From: DATLNF01 sp046590575
GTDB taxonomy: Bacteria; Actinomycetota; Actinomycetes; BP-191
Length of the DNA stretch: 23,850 nucleotides
Reading direction: 5' to 3'
Assembly: GCA_046590575.1 (NCBI GenBank)
Contig: JBKJUS010000053.1
Location: 1-23,850, forward strand
Part shown: in pieces, positions 12,464 to 20,745 of the stretch
Position numbering within the stretch: the first letter of the stretch is position 1
How the letters are laid out: each line of letters starts with the position of its first letter
The notes under the pieces: generated by a model
What the model was told of the DNA's origin: nothing
The model's database searches: none
Seen by the model: the letters and a program-made list of their open reading frames with translations, nothing else
Program-made: the position numbers and the translations under genes

Positions 12464-15400
12464 ATGTCACCGGCCGAGCAGGTCGACACGCTGTCCTGTC
12501 TGGCGTGCGGCCGGACGATCGAGGATGGCGCGGCCTTCTGCGGCCGGTGCGGCGAGGCCACGGCAGCGCCGGAGCGCAAACTGGCCACGCTGCTCTTCGC
12601 CGACCTCACCGGCTATACCGCGCTCTGCGCCCGGCTGGACCCTGAGGTCGTCCACGACTTCGTGCGCCCGGTGATGCGCGGCCTGCGTCAGGTGGCCGAG
12701 TCGTTTGGTGGCACTGTCCCGGGCATCCAAGGCGATGGGTTCATGGCGGTCTTCGGCGCGCCGGTCGCGTATGAGGACGACGCCGAGCGGGCCGTACGCG
12801 CCGCCCTCGCCTTGCAGGACCACGTGCGCGACGTCAACAGCGGGGAGTCGGCGCTGCAGATTCCTGAGCTGCACATCGGGGTCAACACCGGCGAGGTGGT
12901 GGTCTCCGCCGCGCGAGGCTCCGATTGGCTCGCCGTCGCCGGTGATGCGGTCAACATCGCGTCTCGGCTGTGCAGTCTGGCCGGCACGGGGGAGATCTAC
13001 GTCGGCCCTCGTACCTATGACCTGACGCGCGACTGCGTCGACTTCTCACCGGTCCAGCAGGGCGACGTGGCAGGCATCGAGTCGCCAGTGGCGTTGCACC
13101 GGGTGATCGGGGCGCGCGCCGAGGTGGCGAGCGGGCGGCGCCAGCTGTCGCTTCGCACCGGCTTCGTCGGCCGGGCGGAGACGCTCCGTGAGCTCGACCA
13201 CGTCCTGACCAGGGCGCGCGAGACGCGGTCGACGCAGGTGGTCGCGGTGCGCGGTGAGGCGGGCCACGGCAAGACCCGCCTCGCCCTCGAGTGGACCCAG
13301 CGGCTCGACGGCGTGACGGTCCTCGTCGGTGGCTGCTCGCCGTACGGCGAAACCGGAGTCATGGCGCCGTGGTCCGATGCGATCAGCTCGGCTGCGGGCG
13401 TGTCCCAGCTCGCGCCCGGCGACGATGCCGAGGAACGGGTGGGCCAATGGCTCGGCGGTGTCACTCACCGATCGGTTGACTCGTCGCTCCCGGGACGGCT
13501 CATTCAGCTCATGCTGCCGGCAACCGAAGGCGGCACAACCGGTGATGACCGGCTGCGCAGCCATCTCCACGCTTTGGGCGCTGCCTTCGAGATGCTCTGC
13601 CAGATCGGCCCGCTCGTGGTCATTCTGGACGACCTGCATTGGGCCTCGGCGGAGTCCATCTCCCTCGTCGAGCAGCTTCACCGGTCACCCTGGCCGCTTC
13701 CCGTCGTGGTGCTCGGACTCAGCCGCCCCGACGTTCCGATGCCGACGGTGCCGACGATCGACCTCGGCGCGCTCGACGGGGTGGACATGCAGGCACTGCT
13801 CGACAGCGCGATCGGGCAGCCGCTGTCGGCCGCCGTGGCTGACGTGTTGCTCAACCGGTCAGGGGGAAACCCGCTCTTCCTCGAGGAGTGCCTGCGGATG
13901 CTCGTCGAGGGTGGTGGCATCGAGGTGACCTCCGCCGGGGTGCACGTCGACGAGGCCGAGGTGCGCCGGATCCCCAACTCGATGCGGCAGTTCATCGCGG
14001 CTCGGCTCGACGCGCTGCCACCGCAGGAGAAGGCGCTCTTGCAAGAGGCCTCGGTCGCCGGTGATGTGCTCTGGGACCGGATGCTCGACGCGTTGTCCCC
14101 CTCGCGAGACAACGCCGGGCTGCTCGCCAGCCTGGAGGCGCGCGGGCTTCTGCGCCGGCGGCTTACCTCATCGGTGCCGGGCAGCGTGGAGTACGGGTTC
14201 AAGCACGCGCTCATCCGCGATGTCGCTTACGAGTCGCTGCCCCGTCGCGCCCGCTCGGGTCGCCACGCTGCCATCGCGGCCTGGCTGGAGAACGCCGCCG
14301 CCGCGTCGGCTAGCGGCGCCTCGGCTCCGGCCTCGGTGCTGGCCTTCCACTTCGAGCAGGCCTGGGAGCTGGCGCGGAGTGAGGCTCTCGGCGGCCCGCC
14401 TTCGTGCGAAGCGGCAAAGGCCGCCGTCACGCACCTGTTGCGGTACGCCGACGAAACGGTGCGGACTTATCCGCGCCTCGCGGAGCCAATCTACACCAGG
14501 GCGCTTGGCATCATCGATGAAGCAGCTGACTGCTTCGATGCCGAGGCTCGCGCGCTGACGCTGCTCGGCCGCGCCCGCGCGCGGGCGGAGCAACATCAGC
14601 ACATCCCTGCGCTCGCAGACCTGTCGGAGGTGGACGGCAATGGTCACGGCGAGGCACTTGCTGGCCTGCGCCCTCGAGCACTCCTGCTGCGAGGTATCAG
14701 CCTGTCTATGCTGACGCGTTTCGATGAAGCCGCCACGGTATTCGGCGAAGCGCTCGAGGCGTTTCGCGCGGTGGAAGACGCAGGGGGCGTGGCTGAGGCG
14801 CTGCGTCGACGGGCGTTCAACCTGCGGTTCTCGAACCGGCGCGCCTATATCGAGGGCTTTCAGGAGGCGTTCGCCGTCTATCAGAACCTTGGCGACCAGG
14901 CTCAGCAGCGCGAGGTTGCCGGCGACCTGGCCTACGAGCTGACGATGGAGGGCGGTGAGGGGTATCGGACGTGGTTCGCCCTTGCCCAGTCGCTGACTGA
15001 TCTTGATGCGGACGCCAGGGGCCGGGGCTCGCTGCGTCGTACCGAGGCGTACATGGCGCAGCACCGAGGCGAGAACCTCCGAGCGCTGGACCTCGCGCGT
15101 GCAGCGGCCGGAGACGCCGCGATGACCGGACTGACGAAGCTGGCTCTAGATGCTGCGCTCTGCCAGCTCGCCGCGACCGGCGCGCTCGGCCTCGCCGAAG
15201 AGAACGAACGCACGTTTGCGACCGCCTCCACGCTTGCCGAAGAGCTTGGACAGCGACGAACTCGGGCCATGGTGTTCGCCCACTCCGCGAGCGCGCGGGC
15301 CAGGGCCCGCCAGCGGGACGTGGCGGATGATCGGCTCTCCGTGGCGCGCGAACTCCTCGGAGCGATCGGCGACGTGAAGAACTCCGACCCCGACATCCTT

Positions 15401-16000
15401 GAGGCGACCATCGCGCTCGACTCGGGCGACTGGCCGCGCTTGCGTGTGCTGGCGGACCGAGTGATTCAGGCTTACGAACGCGACGGCTTCCACCTCTACC
15501 CGGTGCCGAAGTACGTCGACATCGCCCGTTCGCTGCTGGGCGAGGCACCCGAAGTGGCGGTTGCGGCGTGCGAAACGGCACTCGAGATGACCCGACGTCA
15601 GGACACGCCGCAGTTAGGGGCCGTGGCTGCTCTGTGCCTGGAGCAGGCGCAGCTGCTCGCAGGTCAGCCGACTTCTGCGCCGGCAGGTGGCGCACCGGAG
15701 AACTCAGCAGAGATCCGCGCGACCACGGCCGAGAACCGCGGGCTTCGCGCGGCCCAGCAGGGCGACTGGACTGCCGCGGAGACTGCCTTCGCCGATGCCG
15801 CCGAAGTGTGGTCGACACTCGGCGCCACGATCTGGCTGGTCCGCGCGCTGGTCTGGCAGGCTTGCGCTCTGCGCGCTGCCGGTCGCGAGAACGAGGTGGT
15901 CGTGGTCGAGCTTCCCATCCCAGGACTGCTCGCCGATCTCCGCACCCCCGACGGCGTCGCCGACGCGTTTGTCGACCAGCTCACCGCTGCGACGTCGTAA
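12464..16000 (+). CDS. Zinc ribbon - degenerate class III cyclase - AAA - TPR regulator
   Basis: A 1178-residue multidomain protein. Order: zinc ribbon (C12/C15, C26/C29); class III nucleotide cyclase domain (about 38-190); AAA/STAND ATPase (about 232-480) with Walker A GEAGHGKT at 264-271 and Walker B VVILDD at 385-390; then a long helical TPR-like region to the end. In the cyclase domain both metal aspartates (D47 in FADLTG, D91 in QGDG) and the transition-state pair N164/R168 in VNIASRL are kept. However, the base-selecting lysine (EK in typical enzymes, here PG, residue 87) and the partner Asp/Thr (here A157) are replaced. ATG 12464 has GGGGGAG upstream. It may be a non-canonical cyclase or a nucleotide-sensing pseudo-cyclase. 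Confidence 0.88.
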   Translation: MSPAEQVDTLSCLACGRTIEDGAAFCGRCGEATAAPERKLATLLFADLTGYTALCARLDPEVVHDFVRPVMRGLRQVAESFGGTVPGIQGDGFMAVFGAPVAYEDDAERAVRAALALQDHVRDVNSGESALQIPELHIGVNTGEVVVSAARGSDWLAVAGDAVNIASRLCSLAGTGEIYVGPRTYDLTRDCVDFSPVQQGDVAGIESPVALHRVIGARAEVASGRRQLSLRTGFVGRAETLRELDHVLTRARETRSTQVVAVRGEAGHGKTRLALEWTQRLDGVTVLVGGCSPYGETGVMAPWSDAISSAAGVSQLAPGDDAEERVGQWLGGVTHRSVDSSLPGRLIQLMLPATEGGTTGDDRLRSHLHALGAAFEMLCQIGPLVVILDDLHWASAESISLVEQLHRSPWPLPVVVLGLSRPDVPMPTVPTIDLGALDGVDMQALLDSAIGQPLSAAVADVLLNRSGGNPLFLEECLRMLVEGGGIEVTSAGVHVDEAEVRRIPNSMRQFIAARLDALPPQEKALLQEASVAGDVLWDRMLDALSPSRDNAGLLASLEARGLLRRRLTSSVPGSVEYGFKHALIRDVAYESLPRRARSGRHAAIAAWLENAAAASASGASAPASVLAFHFEQAWELARSEALGGPPSCEAAKAAVTHLLRYADETVRTYPRLAEPIYTRALGIIDEAADCFDAEARALTLLGRARARAEQHQHIPALADLSEVDGNGHGEALAGLRPRALLLRGISLSMLTRFDEAATVFGEALEAFRAVEDAGGVAEALRRRAFNLRFSNRRAYIEGFQEAFAVYQNLGDQAQQREVAGDLAYELTMEGGEGYRTWFALAQSLTDLDADARGRGSLRRTEAYMAQHRGENLRALDLARAAAGDAAMTGLTKLALDAALCQLAATGALGLAEENERTFATASTLAEELGQRRTRAMVFAHSASARARARQRDVADDRLSVARELLGAIGDVKNSDPDILEATIALDSGDWPRLRVLADRVIQAYERDGFHLYPVPKYVDIARSLLGEAPEVAVAACETALEMTRRQDTPQLGAVAALCLEQAQLLAGQPTSAPAGGAPENSAEIRATTAENRGLRAAQQGDWTAAETAFADAAEVWSTLGATIWLVRALVWQACALRAAGRENEVVVVELPIPGLLADLRTPDGVADAFVDQLTAATS

Positions 16001-16014
16001 CGCGGACACTTCGG

Positions 16015-17247
16015 TCAGGAGCGGCCGTACTCCGGCACGAGCTGACCGGCGAGCTGCTCGAGGAAGAGTCCGATGTCGGTGACGATCCCGACGGCCTGCG
16101 CAGAGCCGCGGTCGGCCAGCTTGGTGACCGTTGCTGGGTTGATGTCGACGCACACCAGTGGGATCGACGCGGGCAGGATGTTGCCGGTGGCGATCGAGTG
16201 CAGCATCGTCGCGACCATGATGGCGAAGCCGACATCGCGGAGCTCACCCCGCATCGCCCGCTGACCTTCGATGACGTCGGTGAAGACGTCGGGCAGCGGT
16301 CCGTCGTCGCGCACCGACCCGACGAGTACGAAGGGCTTGTCCGCCTCGACCATCGCGTGCATCACTCCGCCGGTCAGGACGCCCTGCGACACGGCATCGG
16401 CGATCGAGCCGGCGCGTCGAATGGTGTTGATCGCGCGGATGTGATGCTCGTGACCGTGCTCGACGCCGGAGCCCTTGGCCAGGTCGACGCCCAGCGACGT
16501 ACCGTAGAGCGAGGCCTCTATGTCGTGGGTGGCCAGCGCGTTGCCGGCGAAGAGCACGTCGACGAAGCCGGCCTGCACAAGCGCCACCATGGCCGGCGCG
16601 GCACCGGTGTGCACGACGGCCGGGCCGGCGACCCAGAGGATCCGCTTGCCCTCGTCCCGCACGTTGCGCATCTGCTCGGCGATCTGACGGACCAGCAGTG
16701 CCTGCGGCTTCTCGCTGGAGACGGCCGAGGACATGAACTCGAACGACTCGGAGTTCGACGAGTGCTCCTTGACCGGCAGCACGACCTTCACCCCGCTCGC
16801 CCCACAGACGACGAACTCTCCGGCTATGACGTCACTGACCGGCACTGTGCGCACCCGGCCGTCGCGGAAGACGAGCCCGCAGTCCATCTCCGGCTGGTCG
16901 ACCTCGATCCAGTGCCCGTCGATGCGGACGAGAGTGGCGAGGTTGGTCGTGGAGTAGAAATCCTCCGGGAAGACACCGGCGCGGTCAGCGGGCTTGAGCA
17001 CCGCCTCGCCAGGATCCACCTGGTTGACGCCGTGGATCTGCAGCCGCATCAGGACGCGCTGCAGGTGCTCCTCGGTGTCCGCGCCGATGCGGATCGTGGC
17101 TTTGGACTGGTCGTCGTGGTTGCGTCCCAGGTCGAAGTGCTCGATGACGTAGTCGCCGCCGTACTCGAGCACGTCGTCGAGCACCTTGGCCAGGATGCCG
17201 GAGTCCATCAGGTGGCCGCTGATCTCCACCGTCTCGCTGGCCGACAC
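16015..17247 (-). CDS. LOR/SDH-type (TIGR00300) protein, probable archaeal-type ornithine cyclodeaminase
   Basis: A 410-residue protein of the family also found as the C-terminal part of cyanobacterial ArgZ/AgrE and in methanogens, where members act as NAD-dependent ornithine cyclodeaminases (ornithine to proline plus ammonia). Typical features: the N-terminal SGHLMDSGILAKVLDDV with an ACT-like region (to about 90), FYSTTNLATLVRIDG, and the conserved block FAGNALATHDIEASLYGTSL and GHEHHIRAINTIRRAGSIADAV. Family membership is confident; the exact reaction is inferred. The GTG at 17247 abuts the TGA of the preceding gene (TGAGTG), indicating an operon. It converges with the regulator gene, with only 14 bases between stops and no visible terminator. 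Confidence 0.8.
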   Translation of the reverse strand: MSASETVEISGHLMDSGILAKVLDDVLEYGGDYVIEHFDLGRNHDDQSKATIRIGADTEEHLQRVLMRLQIHGVNQVDPGEAVLKPADRAGVFPEDFYSTTNLATLVRIDGHWIEVDQPEMDCGLVFRDGRVRTVPVSDVIAGEFVVCGASGVKVVLPVKEHSSNSESFEFMSSAVSSEKPQALLVRQIAEQMRNVRDEGKRILWVAGPAVVHTGAAPAMVALVQAGFVDVLFAGNALATHDIEASLYGTSLGVDLAKGSGVEHGHEHHIRAINTIRRAGSIADAVSQGVLTGGVMHAMVEADKPFVLVGSVRDDGPLPDVFTDVIEGQRAMRGELRDVGFAIMVATMLHSIATGNILPASIPLVCVDINPATVTKLADRGSAQAVGIVTDIGLFLEQLAGQLVPEYGRS

Positions 17248-17994
17248 TCAGACCACCGCGCCGTCGTCGGGGCCGTCGTCGATCGACGGGCCGTCGCGCA
17301 GCCGCGATACCAGGTAGGCGATCCCGCCGAGGATGCCGAAGACGCCAAACACCTGCACCTCCTGCGCGACATAGACATTGAAGACTGGCAGCAGGAAGAG
17401 GGCGAAGAAGCCGAAGGCGATGGCGGCGGCCGCCAGCTTGGTGTTGTGGTCGGGCTTGGGCAGGGGTGGTGGTGGCGGTGGGACGTAGTGACCCTCGTCG
17501 ATCTCGATCGGGTCGGGCGGTAGTTCCACCGGGATGCTGATCGACCGCGGCTCGTCGAGGGAGGGGTCGCGTAGCCGTACGTCGAGGTCCTCGGTGACCG
17601 GCCAGCGCGCGACCGGATCGTCGGCGACCGGCGTGTCCCAGCCCGCCACGATCGCTTCGAAGGCGGCGTCGTGGTCGATCGGCTCGAGCTCGGCGACCAT
17701 CCCCGGCAGCTCGCTGGCGACAACCTCGCCGGCCACTTCGCGGCGGTCGCGATCGACGTAGAGCCGGTCGTGCGGCGTGATGTAGCGGGGTCGGGAGTAG
17801 CCCTCGAGCGCAGCGGGCGGGGCCGGCTCGACGTAGGCCGCGACACCGGCGTCCTCGAGCGCGTCGAGGATCGCGTCGGCCACCCGGTGGTCCACTTCCT
17901 TGAGGAGAGTGAAGAACTCTGCCGCGAGCGCGTTGGCGCGGACGCCCGCCGGCATGCGGCGTACGTCGTCGTCGCCGAAGGCGCCCTCGGTCAT
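17248..17994 (-). CDS. Conserved actinobacterial membrane protein with two C-terminal TM segments
   Basis: A 248-residue protein of unknown function. The first ~80 residues (FFTLLKEVDHRVADAILDAL then EDAGVAAYVEP and DRLYVDRDRREVAGEVV) resemble small 'putative signal-transducing protein' domains (DUF2007-like). A middle acidic/Pro-rich section with a PPPPPPLPKP stretch follows. Two hydrophobic segments come at about 187-208 (LAAAAIAFGFFALFLLPVF) and 215-232 (VFGVFGILGGIAYLVS). The topology suggests a cytoplasmic N-terminus anchored by a hairpin. It starts six bases after the hydrolase stop and ends directly against the ornithine cyclodeaminase-like gene, so all three are probably one transcript. 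Confidence 0.72.
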   Translation of the reverse strand: MTEGAFGDDDVRRMPAGVRANALAAEFFTLLKEVDHRVADAILDALEDAGVAAYVEPAPPAALEGYSRPRYITPHDRLYVDRDRREVAGEVVASELPGMVAELEPIDHDAAFEAIVAGWDTPVADDPVARWPVTEDLDVRLRDPSLDEPRSISIPVELPPDPIEIDEGHYVPPPPPPLPKPDHNTKLAAAAIAFGFFALFLLPVFNVYVAQEVQVFGVFGILGGIAYLVSRLRDGPSIDDGPDDGAVV

Positions 17995-18000
17995 GGCGGA

Positions 18001-18753
18001 TCAGGCCTTGGGCGCGTGCTTGCGGACGAAGTCGAGACTTCCCTCGAAGATCGCCGGCGCGTCGTGGTCGAGGGTCGCCACGTGATAGCTCTCCTCGAGC
18101 ACCCGCTCCTCGATGTCGCTCGTGCCGATGTGAGCGAGCAGCAGCTCGGTGCTTGCCGCCTCGACGACATGGTCAGTGCGGCTGCGGAAGACCAGCGTCG
18201 GGCACTCGATCCGGCCGAGGTGCGCCGACGTCGTACGCCACATGTCCGGCAGCGACGCGGCGGCCTTGAGGGGGATCTTGGGGTAGCCGACTTCGTCCAT
18301 GCCGGGCTTCTTGATGTCGTTGATGATCCCCGGCATCCCGGGGATCACCTTGGACAGCAGGGGGAGGAGCTTGGCGTCCTTGCGCAGGGTCAGCAGGCTC
18401 GGGTTGACCAGGACCAGGCCGGCGACGAGATCGCGGTGCTCCTCTGCGAGCCGCAGACTCAGGCAGCCACCCATCGACAGACCCATCACGAAGACCTGCT
18501 CGCATCGCCCTGAGAGATCGAGCAGGCCGCGCTGCGCCTCGGCGTACCAGTCGGTCCAGCGGGTGTGGTTCAGATCCTGCCAGCGGGTGCCGTGACCCGG
18601 CAGCCGCGGGCCCAGCACGGTCAGGCCGGCTGCGCCGAGGTAGTCACCCCACGGGCGCATGCTCGCCGGGGAGCCGGTGAAGCCGTGCACGAGCAGTGCG
18701 CCGACCGGACCGCCCTCGTGAGCGAACGGCTCGGCGCCAGGACGGACGGGCAC
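18001..18753 (-). CDS. Alpha/beta hydrolase, carboxylesterase/monoacylglycerol lipase type
   Basis: A 250-residue alpha/beta hydrolase. Motifs: the oxyanion-side HGFTGSPASM, GHGTRW, the nucleophile elbow GLSMGG, the acid in SRTDHVV and the catalytic His in SYHVATLDHD, all as in the Est30/YvaK-like esterase group. Substrates are probably short acyl or monoacylglycerol esters. GTG 18753 is chosen because it is preceded by a very strong AGGGAGGAAG site (about 18759-18768) and gives the family's usual length; an ATG 48 bases upstream lacks this. It is the first gene of a three-gene minus-strand run and diverges from the PlsC-like acyltransferase, a pairing that suggests lipid turnover. Confidence 0.87.
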   Translation of the reverse strand: MPVRPGAEPFAHEGGPVGALLVHGFTGSPASMRPWGDYLGAAGLTVLGPRLPGHGTRWQDLNHTRWTDWYAEAQRGLLDLSGRCEQVFVMGLSMGGCLSLRLAEEHRDLVAGLVLVNPSLLTLRKDAKLLPLLSKVIPGMPGIINDIKKPGMDEVGYPKIPLKAAASLPDMWRTTSAHLGRIECPTLVFRSRTDHVVEAASTELLLAHIGTSDIEERVLEESYHVATLDHDAPAIFEGSLDFVRKHAPKA

Positions 18754-18825
18754 GGGCTTCCTCCCTGAGGGTGCTGCGGCGCGGGCATGCGGGTCCCTCA
18801 TCGTAGGGCGTAGGCCGCGCCGGTA

Positions 18826-18854
18826 TGGACTCTGCGCATCCCGATCTCTAGGGT
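18826..18854 (+). promoter_or_regulatory. Candidate promoter of the PlsC-like gene
   Basis: TGGACT (18826-18831) and TAGGGT (18849-18854) are separated by 17 bases and match the -35/-10 pattern of the housekeeping sigma factor at 4 of 6 positions and at TAnnnT respectively. The start codon at 18894 lies 39 bases downstream with its own GAGAGG site. Confidence 0.4.
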
Positions 18855-18893
18855 CAGGCGCATCGGACGGCAGGTCGAGCGAGAGGTGGCTGG

Positions 18894-19628
18894 GTGTTCT
18901 ACTGGGTGATCAAGCTGATCTTGACCCCCATTCTGCGCACCCTCTTCCGGCCGAAGGTCGAAGGGCTGGAGAACCTGCCGGTGGACGGCCCGGCCATCCT
19001 GGCGTCGAACCACCTCTCCTTCTCGGACTCGATCTTCCTGCCGCTGGTCGTGCCGCGGAAGATCACCTTCCTGGCCAAGAGCGACTACTTCACGACCCGC
19101 GGGGTGAAGGGCCGGCTCAAGGCGGCGTTCTTCAAGGGCGCGGGTCAGCTGCCGGTCGACCGCACCGGTGGCCGCGCGTCGCAGGCCGCGCTGGAGACCG
19201 GTAAGCGGGTGCTGCGCGAGGGCAACCTGCTCGGGATCTACCCCGAGGGCACGCGCTCGCCGGATGGGCGGCTCTACCGCGGGAAGACCGGGGTGGCACG
19301 GATGGCGCTGGAGTCCGGCGTACCTGTCATCCCGGTGGCGATGATCAACACGTTCGAGATCCAGCCGCCCGGCCAGGTCCTGCCGAAGATCCAGAAGGTC
19401 GGGGTGCGGCTCGGCACGCCGATCGACTTCTCCCGCTACGCCGGGATGGAGCATGACCGCTTCGTGCTGCGCTCGATGACCGACGAGATCATGTACGAGC
19501 TGATGCAGCTCTCCGGCCAGGAGTACGTCGACAAGTACGCCACATCGGCCAAGTCGGAGATCGCGGAGGCGTCCGCAGCGGCCAGCGAGGCGATGGTCAG
19601 CGACTCACCCACTCGCCGCGCCGGATAG
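18894..19628 (+). CDS. PlsC-like 1-acylglycerol-3-phosphate acyltransferase
   Basis: A 244-residue lysophospholipid acyltransferase of the inner membrane. It has the catalytic NHLSFSD (NHx4D motif I, about residues 39-45), the glycerol-phosphate-binding YPEGTRSPDGRLYRGKTGVA (motif III) and VPVIPVAM (motif IV). A hydrophobic N-terminus (FYWVIKLILTPILRTLF) is a likely membrane anchor. The C-terminal ~35 residues are Ala/Ser rich and not conserved in the family. The GTG start at 18894 follows GAGAGG. It probably makes phosphatidic acid or acylates a related glycerolipid. It converges with gene B, with palindrome C1 in between. Confidence 0.88.
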   Translation: MFYWVIKLILTPILRTLFRPKVEGLENLPVDGPAILASNHLSFSDSIFLPLVVPRKITFLAKSDYFTTRGVKGRLKAAFFKGAGQLPVDRTGGRASQAALETGKRVLREGNLLGIYPEGTRSPDGRLYRGKTGVARMALESGVPVIPVAMINTFEIQPPGQVLPKIQKVGVRLGTPIDFSRYAGMEHDRFVLRSMTDEIMYELMQLSGQEYVDKYATSAKSEIAEASAAASEAMVSDSPTRRAG

Positions 19629-19663
19629 CCGCGCGGCCTGGTCGCCGGACTCGCCTCCTTTTT

Positions 19664-19717
19664 GCGTTGTGGGGAGCCTCGCGGTCGCCCTGGCGACCTA
19701 GAAACTCCCCGCAACGC
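19664..19717. repeat. Palindrome C1 (at the 3' end of gene B)
   Basis: Outer arms GCGTTGTGGGGAG (19664-19676) and CTCCCCGCAACGC (19705-19717) pair with one T-G wobble. On the same axis an inner GGTCGCC/GGCGACC stem (19683-19689 with 19692-19698) closes a two-base loop. Gene B's stop codon (19700-19698) lies inside it. It also separates the convergent PlsC-like gene and gene B and may act as a bidirectional terminator. Confidence 0.92.
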
Positions 19718-20624
19718 TGACTGAGCGCTGGTTGAGGGCGTCGGCGACCCGGCGTACGACGTCATCGGGGTGGTGGCGGATCGCGCGGGCGGTGAAGCGC
19801 AGAAGCAGCCATCCGTCGAGGACGATCTCATTCTGGCGGTCGAGGTCGTTCTCCCAGTCCTCGCTCATCAGGTGATAGAGCCGCCCGTCGATCTCGATGG
19901 CGATCTTCAGGTCCGCGTACGCCGCGTCGAGCCACAGGCGGCGGCCGTTGAGACGCAGGGCGACCTGCTGCGCCGGCAGCGGAAGACGAGCCCGCCGGAG
20001 CAGGTCGCGGAACAGACCCTCGAGCTCCGAGTGCGAACCGCCTTCTACGTCCGCCAGCACTCTCATGACAGTGCGCAGGTGGTTGACGCGGCCGAGGCCC
20101 AGCAGGACCCCGCGGAGTCGGGTCGCGGTCGTCAGGCCTTGTTGGACCCCGGCCGAGATCACCGCGCGGGCGATGAGTGGTCGGGCCAGTGCCATGCCGA
20201 GCAGCGCCCGCTCGACCCGCACCACGGGCATGTTCTGTCGAACGATCCAGGACCCGGGGGACAGGGTGCGGCTCCGCGACATCCGGACACCTGGCGGGGG
20301 AGTCCGACGGCACGGATGCGTGAGCACCAGGTGGACTGACGCGGACTCAAAGCGGACCAACCCGTGCAGCCGCATCGCCGTAGCCCGGTCAAGCATCGCT
20401 CCCGGGCCGGCCCAGGCGAGGGCGGCGGCGCATCGGCTCAGAAAGGTGAGTCGTCCGGTGTAGGCGCACCAGACGCCGTCGTACACCTGCTGCCATCTGT
20501 TCGCGCTCACCTGCGCGCGGGCGAACGACCTGGTGCCCCCGAGCCGCCGCAGCTCAGCCAGGTTGACGACGTGGTGATGGTCGCGAAGGTGCGCTGCGAG
20601 GCGGCTCGTGAGGGCGGAAGTCAT
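19698..20624 (-). CDS. AbiEi-like plus DUF559 endonuclease-fold protein (unit B)
   Basis: A 308-residue protein with the layout of gene A but clearly diverged. The N-terminus (to about 58) is AbiEi-like: LAELRRLGGTRSFARAQV then RWQQVYDGVWCAYTG. A middle segment (DRATAMRLHGL; VVRVERALLGMA) follows. The C-terminal DUF559 domain (197-297) has E200/E202 in HSELEGLFRDLL, D233 in LWLDAAY, E244/D246 in AIEIDGRLYH, D262 in NDLDRQNEIVLDGW and the closing LLLRFTARAI. ATG 20624 starts just before the winged helix, but the frame is open back to a GTG inside palindrome C2. The last residues and the TAG stop lie inside palindrome C1. No AbiEii toxin partner is present. Nuclease activity is a family expectation only. 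Confidence 0.82.
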   Translation of the reverse strand: MTSALTSRLAAHLRDHHHVVNLAELRRLGGTRSFARAQVSANRWQQVYDGVWCAYTGRLTFLSRCAAALAWAGPGAMLDRATAMRLHGLVRFESASVHLVLTHPCRRTPPPGVRMSRSRTLSPGSWIVRQNMPVVRVERALLGMALARPLIARAVISAGVQQGLTTATRLRGVLLGLGRVNHLRTVMRVLADVEGGSHSELEGLFRDLLRRARLPLPAQQVALRLNGRRLWLDAAYADLKIAIEIDGRLYHLMSEDWENDLDRQNEIVLDGWLLLRFTARAIRHHPDDVVRRVADALNQRSVSVAGSF

Positions 20625-20686
20625 GCGAAATATCGTCGGTCCCAGGTGTCCGGGAGCAGACGACGGCCTGGTGATCTGTGGACACC

Positions 20687-20739
20687 GCGTTGCGGGGAGT
20701 CCTGCGGTCGCCAGGACGACCGCGAAACTCCCCACAACG
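20687..20739. repeat. Palindrome C2 (upstream of gene B)
   Basis: Arms 20688-20700 and 20727-20739 pair with one C-A mismatch. An inner GCGGTCG/CGACCGC stem (20704-20710 with 20717-20723) shares the axis. It is the partner of C1 and lies 63 bases upstream of the gene B ATG, so it cannot be gene B's terminator, though it could be an operator. Confidence 0.92.
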
Positions 20740-20745
20740 AAATCT

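Larger units (their letters stand above)
19664..20739. mobile_element. Putative palindrome-bracketed AbiEi/DUF559 unit B
   Basis: Same design as unit A: palindrome C1, an AbiEi-like/DUF559 gene (here on the minus strand) and palindrome C2. The two copies agree at 45 of 53 positions in inverted orientation (43 of 53 in direct orientation), and their outer arms are identical when inverted, as in terminal inverted repeats. No transposase or clear target duplication was seen. Mobility is inferred. Confidence 0.4.

Noticed and set aside
15568..17523. 651-codon plus-strand frame opposite the TIGR00300-type gene
   Set aside because: Shadow frame lacking domains; it also overlaps the end of the regulator gene in another frame.
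3099..20739. All large palindromes as ordinary intrinsic terminators
   Set aside because: A2, C1, B and D could terminate, but A1 and C2 lie upstream of genes, and paired copies are nearly identical to each other while differing between loci. Termination alone does not explain this.
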